Positions 14,297 through 21,130 of a stretch of DNA of 21,228 bases are shown one piece after another. The stretch comes from an uncultured Oscillospiraceae bacterium. GTDB taxonomy: Bacteria > Bacillota > Clostridia > Oscillospirales > Ruminococcaceae. A program made the translations under genes and the position numbers. A model generated the notes under the pieces. It was not told the DNA's origin, ran no database searches, and worked only from the letters and a program-made list of their open reading frames with translations. Numbering within the stretch: position 1 is the first letter of the stretch; each line of letters opens with the position of its first letter. The stretch lies in assembly GCA_934488695.1 (NCBI GenBank), contig CAKSSH010000029.1:1-21228 (forward strand), read 5' to 3'.

Positions 14297-14989
14297 ATGG
14301 ACTATTCTCAGGAAGTTCAGCAGATGTGCCCGCTGGCCAAAGGCCCGCACCACGGTCCGGCGCCCATCCCCGAAGAGGGCAAGTGGGTTGAGGCCAAGGA
14401 AATCACCGATATTTCGGCCTACACTCACGGAGTCGGCTGGTGCGCCCCGCAGCAGGGAGCCTGCAAGCTGTCCCTTAATGTGAAAAACGGTATTATCGAA
14501 GAGGCTTTGATTGAGACCATCGGCTGCTCGGGCATGACCCATTCTGCTGCCATGGCGGCCGAGATTCTGCCGGGCAAAACCGTTCTGGAGGCGCTCAACA
14601 GCGACCTTGTCTGCGATGCGATCAACACCGCTATGCGAGAGCTGTTTTTGCAAATTGTATACGGCCGTTCTCAGTCGGCTTTCTCGGAAGGCGGCTTGGT
14701 TATCGGCGCCGGCATGGAGGATTTGGGCAAGGGAGAGCGTTCCATGGTCGGCACCATGTACGGCACCCGCGCCAAGGGCGTTCGTTATCTGGAAATGACC
14801 GAGGGCTACTGCACCCGCATGGCCGTGGATGAGAACGACGAAGTTATCGGCTATGAATTTGTCTCGCTGGGCAAAATGACCGATTTTATCAAAAAAGGCA
14901 TGGAGCCGAACGAAGCGTGGGAAAAGTCCCGCGGGACCTACGGCAGATTTGACGAGGCGGTCAAGTACATTGACCCCCGCAAGGAATAA
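14297..14989 (+). CDS. NifU/IscU-like iron-sulfur cluster scaffold family protein
   Basis: A 230-residue cytoplasmic protein of the divergent NifU-N-like family that accompanies GGGtGRT proteins in Clostridia. A scaffold-like core is visible: strands around ACKLSLNVKNGIIEEALIE, then IGCSGMTHSAAMAAEILPGKTVLEAL, which resembles the GC...S helix start of IscU with Cys 77. Other cysteines are 11, 49, 56, 106 and 172. The usual third scaffold Cys region appears as GRSQSAFSEGG without Cys, so cluster ligation may differ from IscU. An extra C-terminal part (about 150-230) follows. ATG 14297 has AAAGGAG 9 nt upstream. A frame extension to 14255 would include the promoter region and is rejected. The next gene starts 14 nt downstream. 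Assembly or handling of Fe-S clusters is the likely role but is inferred. Confidence 0.85.
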   Translation: MDYSQEVQQMCPLAKGPHHGPAPIPEEGKWVEAKEITDISAYTHGVGWCAPQQGACKLSLNVKNGIIEEALIETIGCSGMTHSAAMAAEILPGKTVLEALNSDLVCDAINTAMRELFLQIVYGRSQSAFSEGGLVIGAGMEDLGKGERSMVGTMYGTRAKGVRYLEMTEGYCTRMAVDENDEVIGYEFVSLGKMTDFIKKGMEPNEAWEKSRGTYGRFDEAVKYIDPRKE

Positions 14990-15003
14990 GGAGGTACGCT
15001 GAA

Positions 15004-16005
15004 ATGAGTTTGTTTGAAGGATACGAAAGACGCGTAGATAAAATCAACGGCGTACTGAAGGAGTACGGAATTTCTTCCATTGAACAATGCCGTGAGCTTA
15101 CTCTGGCACACGGGATCGACTGTGATAAGATCGTTCGCGGCACCCAGCCCATTTGCTTTGAAAATGCAGTCTGGGCATACACCGTCGGCTGCGCCATCGC
15201 CATCAAAAAAGGCTGCACCAAAGCGGCGGACGCCGCTGCCGCCATCGGGATCGGCCTGCAGTCGTTCTGCATTCCCGGCTCCGTCGCCGAAAACCGCAAG
15301 GTCGGTCTCGGCCACGGAAACCTCGGAAAAATGCTGCTCAGCGAGGAGACCGAGTGTTTTTGTTTCCTGGCCGGACATGAGTCCTTTGCCGCCGCGGAGG
15401 GCGCCATTAAAATTGCGCTGAACGCCAACAAGGTCCGCGTAAAGCCGTTGCGGGTCATCCTCAACGGACTGGGCAAGGATGCGGCGTACATCATTTCCCG
15501 TATCAACGGCTTCACCTATTGCGAAACCGAGTTCGACCCCTATTCCGAGCAGGTGAAGGTCACCCTTGAAAAAGCGTTTTCCAAGGGGCCGCGCGCGGAC
15601 GTCCGCTGCTACGGCGCCGACAACGTCCCCGAGGGCGTTGCCATTATGAAGCTTGAAAAGGTCGGCGTTTCCATCACCGGAAACTCCACCAACCCGACCC
15701 GGTTCCAGCACCCGGTCGCCGGCACCTATAAAAAATGGTGCGTTGAAAACGGCGTAAACTACTTCTCGGTGGCCTCCGGCGGCGGCACCGGCCGGACCCT
15801 GCACCCCGACAACATGGCCGCCGGTCCGTCCTCCTACGGAATGACCGACACCATGGGCAGAATGCACTCCGACGCGCAGTTTGCCGGCTCCTCTTCGGTT
15901 CCGGCGCATGTCGAAATGATGGGCCTCATCGGCGCGGGCAACAACCCGATGGTCGGAATGACGGTCGCCTGTGCCGTCGCGGTCGAGGAAGCCTTCAAGG
16001 CTTAA
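15004..16005 (+). CDS. GGGtGRT family protein, uncharacterised
   Basis: A 333-residue protein named for its motif, here GGGTGRT at residues 259-265, followed by a very conserved-looking end (HPDNMAAGPSSYGMTDTMGRMHSD, GAGNNPMVGMTVACAVAVEEAF). It contains 13 Cys (29, 40, 51, 63, 71, 89, 118, 120, 173, 202, 246 and 323 among them, with CFC at 118-120), several of which could hold a metal or cluster. No membrane segment or signal peptide is evident. The function of the family is not established; its constant neighbour is the NifU-like protein, so a shared Fe-S role is the best guess. ATG 15004 has AAGGAGG 9 nt upstream, overlapping the upstream stop region. Glycine-rich stretches hint at nucleotide or cofactor binding, unproven. 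Confidence 0.9.
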   Translation: MSLFEGYERRVDKINGVLKEYGISSIEQCRELTLAHGIDCDKIVRGTQPICFENAVWAYTVGCAIAIKKGCTKAADAAAAIGIGLQSFCIPGSVAENRKVGLGHGNLGKMLLSEETECFCFLAGHESFAAAEGAIKIALNANKVRVKPLRVILNGLGKDAAYIISRINGFTYCETEFDPYSEQVKVTLEKAFSKGPRADVRCYGADNVPEGVAIMKLEKVGVSITGNSTNPTRFQHPVAGTYKKWCVENGVNYFSVASGGGTGRTLHPDNMAAGPSSYGMTDTMGRMHSDAQFAGSSSVPAHVEMMGLIGAGNNPMVGMTVACAVAVEEAFKA

Positions 16006-16091
16006 ACCCCGGCCCTTTGGTGGGAGAATCCCTCCGCATTGGTTTTTCTCCCGGATCTAACAAAAAGCATCTTTGCTGATCGATCAGCCCT

Positions 16092-16134
16092 CCCGCCGGC
16101 GAGCGCGAAAGCGCCGCCGGCGGGAATTGTTTTG
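16092..16134 (+). terminator. Probable terminator of the GGGtGRT operon
   Basis: CCCGCCGGCG, a bulged A, and GCGC pair with GCGC and CGCCGGCGGG around a GAAA tetraloop (16092-16124), followed by AATTGTTTTG. The stem is very stable but the U-run is interrupted, so termination strength is uncertain. It lies 87 nt after the stop codon. Confidence 0.7.
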
Positions 16135-16144
16135 TCTGCTCGCC

Positions 16145-16465
16145 CGGCGGCGCTTTCGCGCCGACAAAAAATTTTCAACACGGCGCGCTTTCTTTTGCGG
16201 CCGGCAGAAATTCATCCGTGCGGCGCAGCTTCTTCTCAGCAGGGGTTCCCCCTGCGGCGACGCTTTCGCGCCGACAAAAAATTTTCAACACGGCGCGCTT
16301 TCTTTTGCGGCCGGCAGAAATTTGTCCGTGCGGCGCGGCTTCTTCTCAGCAGGGGTTTCCCCCTGCGGCGGCGCTTTCGCGTCGACAAAAAATTTTCAAC
16401 ACAGCGCGCTTTCTTTTGCGGCCGGCAAAAATTTGTCCGCGCGATGCGGCTTCTTCTCAGCAGGG
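16145..16465. repeat. Tandem repeat of about 110 bp, three copies
   Basis: A unit containing CGCTTTCGCG, CGACAAAAAATTTTCAACA, GCGCGCTTTCTTTTGCGGCC and CTTCTTCTCAGCAGGG recurs with a spacing of 110-111 bp (CGACAAAAAA at about 16162, 16272 and 16383). Copies 1 and 2 carry a perfect short hairpin, GCAGGGG/CCCCTGC (16239-16255 and about 16359-16376); copy 3 is degenerate there. The array occupies the 717-nt gap between the GGGtGRT and fumC genes. ORFs through it (for example 16039-16620) reflect the repeats and have no family features. From 16466 to about 16600 I see only G+C-rich sequence, then an AT-rich promoter region. Confidence 0.92.
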
Positions 16466-16665
16466 CCCCCCTTGCGGGGGCTTCCCGGCGCGGCGCGTTT
16501 TTCCCGTCAATAATTTTTGCGCAGCAGCTCCCCGCCCCCGGCGGCGTCCTCCCCCCGCCGCAACCAGAAAGGGGACTATTTTCCCTGTTTTTAGTTATTT
16601 TAATATTGTTTATTGTATAAACAGTTCTATTTATTGCGATTTGTATACTTTTTTGACGGTTTTTC

Positions 16666-16694
16666 TTGTTTTTTCAACGCATTTGTGCTATGAT
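16666..16694 (+). promoter_or_regulatory. Probable promoter of fumC, extended -10 type
   Basis: TATGAT (16689-16694) is preceded by TG-C, an extended -10, and by a weak -35 TTGTTT (16666-16671) at 17 bp. It lies 28 bp before the start codon in an AT-rich stretch. A better -35-like TTGACG (16653-16658) is too far (30 bp) to pair with it. Confidence 0.6.
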
Positions 16695-16722
16695 GAAGAA
16701 AAGCAGAAAGGAGCTGGCCGGC

Positions 16723-18099
16723 ATGACGTTTCGCACAGAGAAAGACTCCATGGGACCCATCAAGGTTCCGTCAGACAAATTTTGGGGAGCACAGACACAG
16801 CGCAGCTATCAAAACTTTCCTATCGGTGGCGGACGAGAGAGCATGCCGCAGGAAATCCTAACCGCCTTTGCCCTCCTAAAAAAAGCGGCCGCGCGGCAAA
16901 ATGCCCGTCTGTGTCCGGCGCAAATGACGGCGCAAAAATGCCGCGCCATTGAAGAGGTCTGTGATGAGATTTTATCCGGCGCCCTCTGGGAGCATTTTCC
17001 GCTGGTCATTTTTCAAACCGGCTCCGGCACCCAGACCAACATGAATGTCAATGAGGTGATTGCCAATCGGGCCAATGCCCGGCTGGGCTGTTCTCTGTTG
17101 CATCCGAATGACGACGTCAACATGAGTCAGTCCTCCAACGACACTTTTCCGACCGCCATGCACATCGCCGCCGCCGCCGCCATTGAGGATCGGCTGCTGC
17201 CGGCTCTTTGTGCGCTGATTGAAACCCTGCGCGAGCTGGAATCGAAAAACGCCGGCGTCCTCAAAAGCGGACGCACTCATTTGCAGGACGCGACCCCCAT
17301 TGCCTTTTCCCAGGAAATCAGCGGGTGGCGTTCCGGTTTGGAGCAGGACTGCAGTCAACTGCGCGCCGCCCTGCCGGGTCTGTATCGGCTGGCAATCGGC
17401 GGAACCGCTGTCGGCACCGGTCTTAACGCCCCGGCCGGCTTTGACCGAGCCGTCGCCGCAGAGCTGCAAAGCATGACCGGCCGCCCGTTTGAGACGGCTC
17501 CGAACAAATTTCATGCGCTGACCTCACTGTCAGAGCTGGTTTTTGCCCACGGCGCCGTCAAGGCCTGTGCCTGCGACCTTATGAAAATTGCCAACGATAT
17601 TCGCTGGATGGCCAGCGGCCCGCGCTGCGGTCTCGGAGAGCTGCACCTGCCGGAAAACGAGCCGGGGTCTTCGATCATGCCGGGCAAGGTCAACCCCACC
17701 CAGTGTGAGGCCGTAACCCAAGTGGCCGTCCAGGTGCTCAGCAATGACGCTGCCGTCTCCATGGCCGCCTCACAGGGAAATTTTGAGCTTAATGTCTTTT
17801 TGCCGGTTTGCATTGCGAATTTTTTACAATCGGTCCGGTTGCTTTCGGACGTTACCCGCTCTTTCTGCGAGCGTTGTGTGTCCGGCATTGAAGCCGACCG
17901 TGAAAAGATGTCCGAAAATTTAAACCGCTCGCTGATGCTGGTCACGGCGCTATCCCCCCACATCGGCTACGAAAACGCCGCCAAAACTGCCCAAACGGCC
18001 TACCGCGAAAACATTTCGCTGCGCGAGGCCTGTCTGTCGCTGGGCTTTTTGACCGAGGAACAGTTTGACCGGGTCTTTCACCCCGAACAGATGGTCTAA
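16723..18099 (+). CDS. fumC: Class II fumarate hydratase
   Basis: Interconverts fumarate and malate without an Fe-S cluster, in the cytoplasm. The 458-residue protein matches the aspartase/fumarase superfamily: MGPIKVPSDKFWGAQTQRS near the N-terminus, QTGSGTQTNMNVNEVIANRA (about 100-120), HPNDDVNMSQSSNDTFPTAMH, SGRTHLQDATPI, and the signature GSSIMPGKVN at 315-324 with the catalytic Ser in the SS pair. These are fumarase rather than aspartase features (PNDDVN, GRTHLQDA), although the superfamily members are close. ATG 16723 has AAAGGAG 9 nt upstream; an open extension to 16666 runs over the promoter. It is a single-gene unit with its own terminator, and could act in series with the malic enzyme at 12183. 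Confidence 0.95.
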   Translation: MTFRTEKDSMGPIKVPSDKFWGAQTQRSYQNFPIGGGRESMPQEILTAFALLKKAAARQNARLCPAQMTAQKCRAIEEVCDEILSGALWEHFPLVIFQTGSGTQTNMNVNEVIANRANARLGCSLLHPNDDVNMSQSSNDTFPTAMHIAAAAAIEDRLLPALCALIETLRELESKNAGVLKSGRTHLQDATPIAFSQEISGWRSGLEQDCSQLRAALPGLYRLAIGGTAVGTGLNAPAGFDRAVAAELQSMTGRPFETAPNKFHALTSLSELVFAHGAVKACACDLMKIANDIRWMASGPRCGLGELHLPENEPGSSIMPGKVNPTQCEAVTQVAVQVLSNDAAVSMAASQGNFELNVFLPVCIANFLQSVRLLSDVTRSFCERCVSGIEADREKMSENLNRSLMLVTALSPHIGYENAAKTAQTAYRENISLREACLSLGFLTEEQFDRVFHPEQMV

Positions 18100-18163
18100 G
18101 GCGCCCTTTGCACATGCTCTCGGGGTTCCCGGCGCTCCCACCGTGCCTTTGCACGCAAACTCA

Positions 18164-18204
18164 AAAGGCCGGCCGAAAGAAGCTTCTTTCGGCCGGCCTT
18201 TGCC
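18164..18204. terminator. Bidirectional terminator between fumC and the Cys-rich gene
   Basis: A perfect 38-bp palindrome (two 19-nt arms meeting at AAG/CTT between 18182 and 18183) starts with AAAGGCCGGCC and ends with the mirror GGCCGGCCTTT. The U-run is short on both strands (CCTTTG on +, CCTTTTGAG on -). The two genes converge here. In RNA the centre must open to form a small loop. Confidence 0.8.
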
Positions 18205-18237
18205 TATCCTTCGTTTGCGTCCTGCGCGCCGTTTCTC

Positions 18238-18570
18238 TTATTTCCGGCAATCCTGCTCACCGCACTGGATAAAGCTGTTGCCCTGAATCGTTTTTACACC
18301 GAATTTCACCGGGATTCTGATTTTCACGCTTTGGGTAATGATAATGCTGCAGTTTGAGCCGCACGGCTCCTGCTCACATTGGATACACGGCTCGCCGAAG
18401 CATTCGGTTTCGATCCGACCGACCTCGGTGGCCGGGCAAAGCTCCAGCGGAAGACTAACGTCTACAATTTGAAAGCTGTGTCGGTCGCAGCAGTCGCCCT
18501 TCGGCGGCTTTACGCCGCAGGCCGGTTCGGAAATCGGGACTTCGCAGGGAGGATACGGATTTACATTCAT
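18238..18570 (-). CDS. Small cysteine-rich protein, possible spore coat or exosporium component
   Basis: A 110-residue protein with 12 cysteines (9, 18, 27, 28, 45, 57, 62, 65, 70, 74, 103, 108), spread through the protein and densest at 57-74. No signal peptide or membrane segment is visible. Two halves look like related strand-rich units: HSFQIVDVSLPLELCPATEVG and CSIIITQSVKIRIPVKFGVK. I do not recognise a named family. The start is ATG 18570, with AAGGAG about 10 nt upstream; the frame is open to 18591 without a better site. Cys-rich cytoplasmic proteins without export signals, expressed late in the mother cell, are typical of spore coats and exosporia, and the upstream region carries a sigma-K-like promoter, so this role is suggested but unproven. 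Confidence 0.75.
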   Translation of the reverse strand: MNVNPYPPCEVPISEPACGVKPPKGDCCDRHSFQIVDVSLPLELCPATEVGRIETECFGEPCIQCEQEPCGSNCSIIITQSVKIRIPVKFGVKTIQGNSFIQCGEQDCRK

Positions 18571-18641
18571 GGTTTGACATCTCCTTCTCATAGATGCCGG
18601 AAAACGGCAGTCCGCCGCCCGGTTTCGACTTGTGTCACTAT

Positions 18642-18669
18642 TATCTTATGAAAACTCGGTCAAAAGCGT
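18642..18669 (-). promoter_or_regulatory. Candidate sigma-K-type promoter of the Cys-rich gene
   Basis: On the - strand, CATAAGATA (18650-18642) fits the sigma-K -10 consensus CATANNNTA, and AC (18669-18668) lies 17 bp upstream as expected for its -35. No good sigma-A pair is present in the same stretch. The match is short, so chance is possible; the coat-like composition of the encoded protein adds support. Confidence 0.55.
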
Positions 18670-18687
18670 TCCGCCCGATTTGTTTTC

Positions 18688-18720
18688 GCGCGGGCGCGCT
18701 TGTCCGTTTCGCGCCCGCGC
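18688..18720. other. G+C-rich inverted repeat upstream of the Cys-rich gene
   Basis: GCGCGGGCGCG (18688-18698) and CGCGCCCGCGC (18710-18720) are perfect 11-nt complements around an 11-nt loop, followed on the + strand by TTTCTTTCCC. It sits just upstream of the sigma-K-like -35. It might be a terminator or a protein site; no + strand gene ends close to it. Confidence 0.55.
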
Positions 18721-18806
18721 TTTCTTTCCCGCGGCGCAGTGCGGTTTTGTATCGCTGCAAAGTTTTTTCCTTGTCATCTTTTCCGGCTTTTTGAGCGCAC
18801 TATGCA

Positions 18807-18834
18807 AAAAACCCCCAAATCTTGGGGGTTTTTG
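18807..18834. terminator. Terminator of the parA-parB operon
   Basis: AAAAACCCCCAA pairs with TTGGGGGTTTTT across a 3-nt loop. U-runs on both sides allow termination in both directions. It lies about 34 nt beyond the parB stop codon on the - strand. Between it and the hairpin at 18688-18720 nothing recognisable is seen. Confidence 0.92.
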
Positions 18835-18867
18835 TAATATTCTTGCTATTTATTACAATCTGTAATA

Positions 18868-19743
18868 TTAATATTCGGTTTCGTCGATCTTTTTGCCGGT
18901 CAGCCGCTCGGTCAACTCAATGAGATCCTCCCGGTTTAAATAATCCACCGTCAAGCTGCCGACGTTTTCCCCGGACGGCGAAATGCGGACCTTCCGTCCC
19001 CAGGTTTTTTCAAGGGCCAGCTCAAGCTCCTTATAAAAGCTGTCTACCCGGACCTCTTTTTTCGGCCTTGCCTTTTCTTTCAGCAGCCGCGAAACCATCT
19101 GCTCGGTCTGCCGCACCGACAGCCCGCGTTCCGCCACCCGGCGTGCCGCCTGACAAATCTTCTCGTCCTCCTCCAGGGAAAGCAGTGCCCGGGCATGCCC
19201 CATAGAAAGGATTCCCGACGAAACCGCATCCTTCACCTCCTGCGGAAGCTCGCAAAGACGCATGGCGTTTGCCACTGCCGGCCGGGATTTCCCCACCCGT
19301 TTGGCGATTTCGGCCTGTGTCATGGAAAACTGCTCGGCCAGCGCTTTATACCCGGCGCCTTCTTCCAGCGGATTTAAATCACGCCGCTGCAGGTTTTCCA
19401 CCAGCGCGACCTCCATTGCCTCCATGTCGGAATATTCCCGAATGACGACCGGAACGGTCGGCACCTGCGCCAGCATGGCGGCGCGATAACGCCGCTCCCC
19501 GGCAATCAGCTGATACTCTCCGCCCAAAAGAGGCCGAACAATCAGCGGCTGTAAAACGCCATGTTCCCGAATGGACGCCGCCAGCTCCGAAAGCGCTTCA
19601 TCATCAAAAAACTTTCTCGGCTGCTCGTGATTGGGCTTGATTTCGGACAGGCGCAGCGTCACAACGCCGCTGTCCGCCTCCATGCTGTTATCCTGAAAAA
19701 GAGCGTCCAGCCCCCTGCCGAGGCCGCCTTTTTTTGCTGCCAT
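18868..19743 (-). CDS. parB: Chromosome partitioning protein ParB (Spo0J)
   Basis: CTP-dependent DNA clamp that loads at parS sites, recruits Smc-ScpAB and stimulates ParA. The 291-residue protein begins MAAKKGGLGRGLDALF, the usual ParB peptide for ParA interaction. The N-terminal CTP-binding domain shows NHEQPRKFFDDEAL, GVLQPLIVR (62-70) and the CTP motif GERRYRAA (82-89). ENLQRRDLNPLEEG follows at 116-129, then the helix-turn-helix (about 142-162, MTQAEIAKRVGKSRPAVANA) that reads parS. A basic linker and C-terminal dimerisation domain end it. ATG 19743 has AAGGAG about 7 nt upstream, 26 nt after parA. An open frame to 19800 overlaps parA and is rejected. No parS (TGTTTCACGTGAAACA-like) was seen in the window. 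Confidence 0.96.
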   Translation of the reverse strand: MAAKKGGLGRGLDALFQDNSMEADSGVVTLRLSEIKPNHEQPRKFFDDEALSELAASIREHGVLQPLIVRPLLGGEYQLIAGERRYRAAMLAQVPTVPVVIREYSDMEAMEVALVENLQRRDLNPLEEGAGYKALAEQFSMTQAEIAKRVGKSRPAVANAMRLCELPQEVKDAVSSGILSMGHARALLSLEEDEKICQAARRVAERGLSVRQTEQMVSRLLKEKARPKKEVRVDSFYKELELALEKTWGRKVRISPSGENVGSLTVDYLNREDLIELTERLTGKKIDETEY

Positions 19744-19769
19744 ACTCCGTCTCCTTCTTTCTGCGGATT

Positions 19770-20534
19770 TTACCGATTGGCCGCCAGAATTTCCCGGCAA
19801 AGCTCCGAATATGCCTTGGCGCCGCGGGAAACCGCATCGTAATACATCACCGGCCGCCCGAAGCTGGGCGCCTCCGACAGACGAACATTCCGCGGAATCG
19901 CCGTTTTGTACACCTTGTTCGGAAAAAATCGCTTGATCTCACCGGCCACCTGAACCGTCAGATTCAGCCGACCGTCATACATCGTCAGCACAACGCCCTC
20001 AACGTCAATCATGGGATTATATAGCCGTTTCACCGTCCGCACCGTGCTCATCAGCTGTGACAGCCCCTCCAGTGCGTAGTATTCGCACTGAATCGGAATC
20101 AACACGCTGTCACAGGCGCACAGGGCGTTGAGGGTCAAAAGCCCCAACGAGGGAGGACAGTCGATAAAAATAAAATCGTATTGTTCCCGCAAAAGCGACA
20201 GCGCCTGCCGCAGCCGCGCCTGACGGTTTTCCATCTCCGAAAGCTCCAGCTCGGCGCCGGCCAAATTGACACTGGCGGGCAAGGCGTCCAAATTCTTGCA
20301 GACGCCCCGAACCGTCGCCTCTGCCGCCGAAGCCCCGCCGCACAGAACCTCATAAATCGACCGAGAGATCTTTTTTTTCGAGATTCCGAGACCGCTGGTC
20401 GCATTGCCCTGCGGGTCCATATCGCATAAAAGGACCTTTTTGCCCAGCGCGGCAATCCCGGCCGCAACATTGACGGCGCAGGTCGTTTTCCCGACGCCGC
20501 CCTTCTGATTGGCAAACACAATGATTTTTCCCAT
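19770..20534 (-). CDS. parA: Chromosome partitioning ATPase ParA (Soj)
   Basis: Deviant Walker-type ATPase that binds nucleoid DNA and works with ParB in origin segregation; in Bacillus, Soj also affects DnaA and sporulation. The 254-residue protein has the deviant Walker A KGGVGKTT (11-18), Walker A' LCDMDPQGNAT (36-46) and Walker B FIFIDCPPSLGLLT. RNVRLSEAPSFGRPV in the C-terminal third is typical of chromosomal Soj. ATG 20534 has AAAGGA about 8 nt upstream and gives the normal family N-terminus. The frame stays open upstream to 21146, but that part runs through the promoter and a 12-bp repeat array and is Pro/Ala/Arg junk, so it is not included. It forms an operon with parB. Confidence 0.97.
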   Translation of the reverse strand: MGKIIVFANQKGGVGKTTCAVNVAAGIAALGKKVLLCDMDPQGNATSGLGISKKKISRSIYEVLCGGASAAEATVRGVCKNLDALPASVNLAGAELELSEMENRQARLRQALSLLREQYDFIFIDCPPSLGLLTLNALCACDSVLIPIQCEYYALEGLSQLMSTVRTVKRLYNPMIDVEGVVLTMYDGRLNLTVQVAGEIKRFFPNKVYKTAIPRNVRLSEAPSFGRPVMYYDAVSRGAKAYSELCREILAANR

Positions 20535-20565
20535 AATTTCGTTCCTTTTTTTATTCTGTATTCTC

Positions 20566-20594
20566 ATTATACCAATTTCCGAAGCGTCTGTAAA
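20566..20594 (-). promoter_or_regulatory. Sigma-A promoter of parA-parB
   Basis: On the - strand TTTACA (20594-20589) and a perfect TATAAT (20571-20566) are 17 bp apart, with TGG before the -10 box. It lies about 31 bp upstream of the parA start codon, which itself argues against the longer parA reading frame. Confidence 0.88.
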
Positions 20595-20682
20595 GAAAAT
20601 TTCTCTTTTTGTTTCGGAAATTTCGACCTTTTTCTCTCCTCTCTTAAAAACGGGCTTTCCCGAACAGTCAAAGAAACAAATG

Positions 20683-20694
20683 GCAAGCGCTTGC
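20683..20694. promoter_or_regulatory. Perfect 12-bp palindrome upstream of the parA promoter
   Basis: GCAAGCGCTTGC is a complete palindrome about 90 bp upstream of the parA -35 box. Its core AAGCGCTT is the same as in the alkyltransferase promoter at 14137-14144 and resembles LacI/CcpA-type half sites. An operator role is speculative. The rest of 20595-20757 shows no gene. Confidence 0.35.
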
Positions 20695-20757
20695 GCGCCG
20701 CCTTGCCGGCACGAGCAAAAACCCTCCTGCCGCCGGAAGTCCGCACAATAACTTGGG

Positions 20758-21130
20758 GGGCGCGGCAGGCGGCGCGGCAGGCGGCGCGGCAGGCGGCGCA
20801 GCAGGCAGAGTAGCAGGCGGCGCAGCAGGCAGAGTAGCAGGCGGAGTAGCAGGCGGTGCGGCGGGCGGTGCAGCAGGCGGCGCGGCAAGGCGGTGCGGCA
20901 GGCAGTGCAGCAAGCGGGGCGGCAGGCGGCGTGGCGGGCGGCGCGGCAAGGCGGTGCGGCAGGCAGAGCGGCAGGCGGTGCAGCAGGCGGCGCGGCAAGC
21001 GGGGCGGCAAGGCGGTGCAGCAGGCGGTGTGGCAGGCGGTGCGGCAAGCGGTGCGGCAAGCAGCGCGACAGGCAGAGCGGCAGGCGGTGCAGCAAGCAGT
21101 GCGACGGGCGGTGCGACGGGCGGGGCGGGG
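20758..21130. repeat. 12-bp tandem repeat array, about 30 copies
   Basis: Units close to GGCGGCGCGGCA repeat with a 12-bp period, broken by a few one-base slips (extra A before GGCGG, for example near 20887 and 20950). Variants include GGCAGAGTAGCA, GGCGGTGCAGCA and AGCGGGGCGGCA. Because 12 is a multiple of three and the units lack stops, several long ORFs appear on both strands (Gly/Ala-rich, or Pro/Ala/Arg/Leu/Cys-rich on the - strand). I see no sign that any is a gene: no ribosome binding site with a family-like N-terminus and the frame changes at each slip. Confidence 0.93.

Noticed and set aside
16039..16620. 193-codon ORF through the 110-bp repeats
   Set aside because: It starts beside the upstream terminator, and the repeats read in different frames because the period is not a multiple of three; no domain seen.
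16653..16694. TTGACG with TATGAT as a fumC promoter pair
   Set aside because: The spacing is 30 bp, too long for sigma-A; the extended -10 reading with TTGTTT is preferred.
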